Positions 62,340 to 64,000 of a stretch of 64,000 bases of DNA are shown piece after piece. Below the pieces are notes generated by a model, which was not told the origin of the DNA, did not search any database, and was given only the letters and a program-made list of their open reading frames with translations. The position numbers and the translations under genes were made by a program. The DNA comes from an uncultured Clostridia bacterium (GTDB lineage Bacteria > Bacillota > Clostridia > TANB77 > CAG-508): contig CAQPBJ010000009.1 in assembly GCA_948852945.1 (NCBI GenBank), forward strand, positions 1 to 64,000, in the 5' to 3' direction. Every line of letters starts with the position of its first letter. Within the stretch, counting starts at the first letter, position 1.

Positions 62340-63194
62340 TTATACTGGTATTTTTAAATCTATTAATTCTTTTTGTTTTATAATTTTGATACCATGAGTA
62401 TCTAATCCTCTTATGTAATCTGCAAAATAATCTTGGTGTCTTCCTGCTTCAACATCATTAATTTGTCCCGCAAATGCAATAGCATTTTTAGATCTTACAA
62501 TGCAATGTACATGTGTATCGTCTTTATATACACCGTTAGACATATATACTTCAAAAGTATCATACATACCAACTTGTCCCCTTTTGATTAATTCAGGATT
62601 GTTAGTATTAAGTTCCACTAAGTTGTTTTTAAAAGCCATATATATAGCTGGACTTAATTCTATAACACCTCCACCAAGAAAATCATTTTCTCTTAGTTTT
62701 ACAATAGCTTCGTCTATTGCTGTTTTTATTGCAGCTTGTGTTTTTCCTGAAGCAGTAATTATGTTTGTTGCTCCTTCTTTGTATGTAGTATTTTTAGCCT
62801 TTTCATCTACTGATGATTGTGCAACACCTGCAACTAATTTTCCTACTAAGTCATCTCTTTTCTTTGCTAATGCATCTGTTGCTTTTTCTTGATATTTGTT
62901 TCTTAAGCCTGGAACGGATTGTGCTTCATCAACATCATGTACTAAGAAAGCAAAATAGTTAGCAATATCAATAGTTAATAATTGCTCGCCATCTGACATT
63001 TCTTCATAGTTAATTTTATCTCCTGTATAGATTCCTATTGTTGGGTCTCCTACTGATAAGATTTTTACTGTTCTAGCATATTTACAATCTCCGTCATATT
63101 CTGTATTACAGTTTTGTATTAATATACATTTTCTTTTTAATTCGTCTAATATTCTTTTAGACCATATTGTTTGAATAAAATTTTTAACTGACAT
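62340..63194 (-). CDS. Phage major capsid protein (probable)
   Basis: Protein of 284 residues without membrane or signal segments, with mixed alpha/beta content suited to the HK97 fold: DYFAFLVHDVDE-like segment (NYFAFLVHDVDEAQSVPG), a helical spine (KATDALAKKRDDLVGKLVAGV), ELSPAIYMAFKNNLVELN near residue 180, and a C-terminal CIVRSKNAIAFAGQIND. The pattern of a 'VPGLR...' loop, 'LSPAIYxxL' and a late 'AIAFA' strand recurs in podovirus capsid proteins. It directly follows the scaffold gene and has a strong AAAGGAG site and own terminator, consistent with high expression. Confidence 0.72.
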   Translation of the reverse strand: MSVKNFIQTIWSKRILDELKRKCILIQNCNTEYDGDCKYARTVKILSVGDPTIGIYTGDKINYEEMSDGEQLLTIDIANYFAFLVHDVDEAQSVPGLRNKYQEKATDALAKKRDDLVGKLVAGVAQSSVDEKAKNTTYKEGATNIITASGKTQAAIKTAIDEAIVKLRENDFLGGGVIELSPAIYMAFKNNLVELNTNNPELIKRGQVGMYDTFEVYMSNGVYKDDTHVHCIVRSKNAIAFAGQINDVEAGRHQDYFADYIRGLDTHGIKIIKQKELIDLKIPV

Positions 63195-63251
63195 AATTTA
63201 ATTCTCCTTTTTCATTTTTTTATAATAACAGAAGAATTTATATCTTCTGTT

Positions 63252-64000
63252 TTATTTCCATTTACTTGCAGAGTCTTCAATAGCTTTCCATAGTTTTGGA
63301 TTCCTATTAAAATCTTCTACAGTAAATTTTTCTGCTTCTTCTTTTGTGTAGAAGTCTTTTACTTCCACAGCATTTTTATTGCTACCTTTCATACTGCCAG
63401 GTGTTTTTGGTTGTTGTTTTTGTATACCATTAATTTTTTTATAATCATTATAGATTTCAATTAATGGTATATTTGCAGCATATCTACTAGCAAATTTTTT
63501 GAATTTGTCTGATTCTATAATAGAACTATCAGCACCTTGTTTTGTAAGTTCAGCTTTAGCATTTCTTATAGATAATTCACTGCAAACAATCTTAAATGCT
63601 TCGTCTTCTCTCGCTGTTCTTTTTTTGTTTGCTAATTCATTAGCAACACTATTCATTTCTTCTTCACCTAGTTCAATAATGCTTCTAGCATCAGCTTGTC
63701 CTAGTATTTTTTCTTCCTCGTCATCTCTATAACTCACATTGTGATTTATTTCGATTCCTTGGTCTTTGTAGAACTCATCTAATGAATTTGTGATATTATC
63801 AATATCCTCACCATTATTTTTTCCCAACCCCTGACGTAATGTATTTTCTAATTTTTTGTATTTAAGCATTTCCTTTTTGTGTTGTTTGTTTTCTCGTATT
63901 ACTCTATTTTCTATCATCTTGTCTACTTCTTCTTTTGTATACATCTTAGGTTGTTCTTGCGGTTCTGTATCAGTAGCGTCGACATTTTCTCCTGATACTT
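63252..64000 (-). CDS. Capsid scaffolding protein (partial, continues past the window)
   Basis: The frame is open to the window edge: upstream of the ATG at 63944 it reads on through SGENVDATDTEPQEQPK, so the true start lies outside and at least 248 codons are visible. The protein is acidic, helical, Lys/Glu-rich (DKMIENRVIRENKQHKKEML ...), with the start 'KMYTKEEVDKMIENR' resembling scaffold proteins, and a C-terminal helical, basic part (FNRNPKLWKAIEDSASKWK). Directly upstream of the capsid gene, the usual place. Confidence 0.7.
   Translation of the reverse strand, partial: VSGENVDATDTEPQEQPKMYTKEEVDKMIENRVIRENKQHKKEMLKYKKLENTLRQGLGKNNGEDIDNITNSLDEFYKDQGIEINHNVSYRDDEEEKILGQADARSIIELGEEEMNSVANELANKKRTAREDEAFKIVCSELSIRNAKAELTKQGADSSIIESDKFKKFASRYAANIPLIEIYNDYKKINGIQKQQPKTPGSMKGSNKNAVEVKDFYTKEEAEKFTVEDFNRNPKLWKAIEDSASKWK

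Larger units (their letters stand above)
46389..64000 (-). mobile_element. Prophage, podovirus-like late gene module (partial)
   Basis: Seventeen consecutive minus-strand genes in the order scaffold, capsid, adaptor, nozzle, tail-associated, internal virion/polyvalent, collar, fibres, holin, endolysin. Adaptor and nozzle of T7 gp11/gp12 type and the lack of tape-measure, tail-tube and tail-chaperone genes indicate a short-tailed phage. Left end is near 46,350. No integrase, terminase, portal or attachment site is inside the window; they should lie past the right edge. It could also be a phage-derived element, but the gene set looks intact. Confidence 0.85.

Overview
The window is very AT-rich chromosomal DNA (roughly a quarter to 30% GC by eye) from a Gram-positive, probably spore-forming member of the Clostridia, most likely a gut lineage known mainly from metagenomes. 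The pointers are strong AGGAGG ribosome sites, sigma-A type promoters, an rpsU-yqeY pair, RicT/YaaT, a Spo0E-like phosphatase, a 2x[4Fe-4S] ferredoxin, PASTA-type penicillin-binding protein, and SdrB-type surface proteins. Nearly every gene is on the minus strand.

Layout, left to right. 1-4,460: a metallo-beta-lactamase-fold hydrolase with a tiny Spo0E-like gene, an M16 peptidase pair (one active, one lacking the zinc site), yqeY and rpsU with a consensus promoter. 4,462-7,142: a large unrecognised helical protein and a small orphan gene. 7,280-14,507: a compact housekeeping run (response regulator, histidine kinase, acidic membrane protein, signal peptidase I, DNA polymerase III delta', RicT, MTA/SAH deaminase, ferredoxin). 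14,588-33,027: an envelope region with a 2,590-residue cyclic beta-glucan synthase-like enzyme, a MITE-like inverted-repeat element, and two giant cell-surface proteins in one operon. 33,176-36,416: rsmA and a divergent penicillin-binding protein. 36,492-46,385: an accessory zone with two genes of visibly higher GC, each with its own promoter and terminator, a lysine-riboswitch-controlled operon (GNAT acetyltransferase, PepD-like dipeptidase, acyltransferase), a GH3 hexosaminidase, two intact copies and one wrecked copy of a ribbon-helix-helix gene, a PIN toxin-antitoxin pair and a small plus-strand membrane protein.

46,389-64,000: the late half of a prophage with podovirus (T7-like) architecture, read right to left: scaffold (cut by the window edge), major capsid, adaptor (gp11-like), nozzle (gp12-like), tail-associated proteins, internal virion/polyvalent proteins, tail collar protein, collagen-like and leucine-rich-repeat fibres, holin and an amidase-SH3-LysM endolysin. 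No integrase, terminase or portal is inside the window, so the phage must continue past the right edge.

Most notable: (1) a textbook lysine riboswitch with promoter and terminator ahead of a GNAT-PepD operon, which is not a usual lysine regulon member; (2) a phage polyvalent protein split into 1,230 and 1,086 codons exactly at an in-phase A AAA AAG slippery heptamer inside a 29-nt overlap window, predicting -1 frameshifting to a protein of about 2,330 residues; (3) a repeated small ribbon-helix-helix gene whose ribosome site sits inside a conserved inverted repeat; (4) a tRNA-like acceptor/T-arm minihelix between capsid and downstream genes of the phage.
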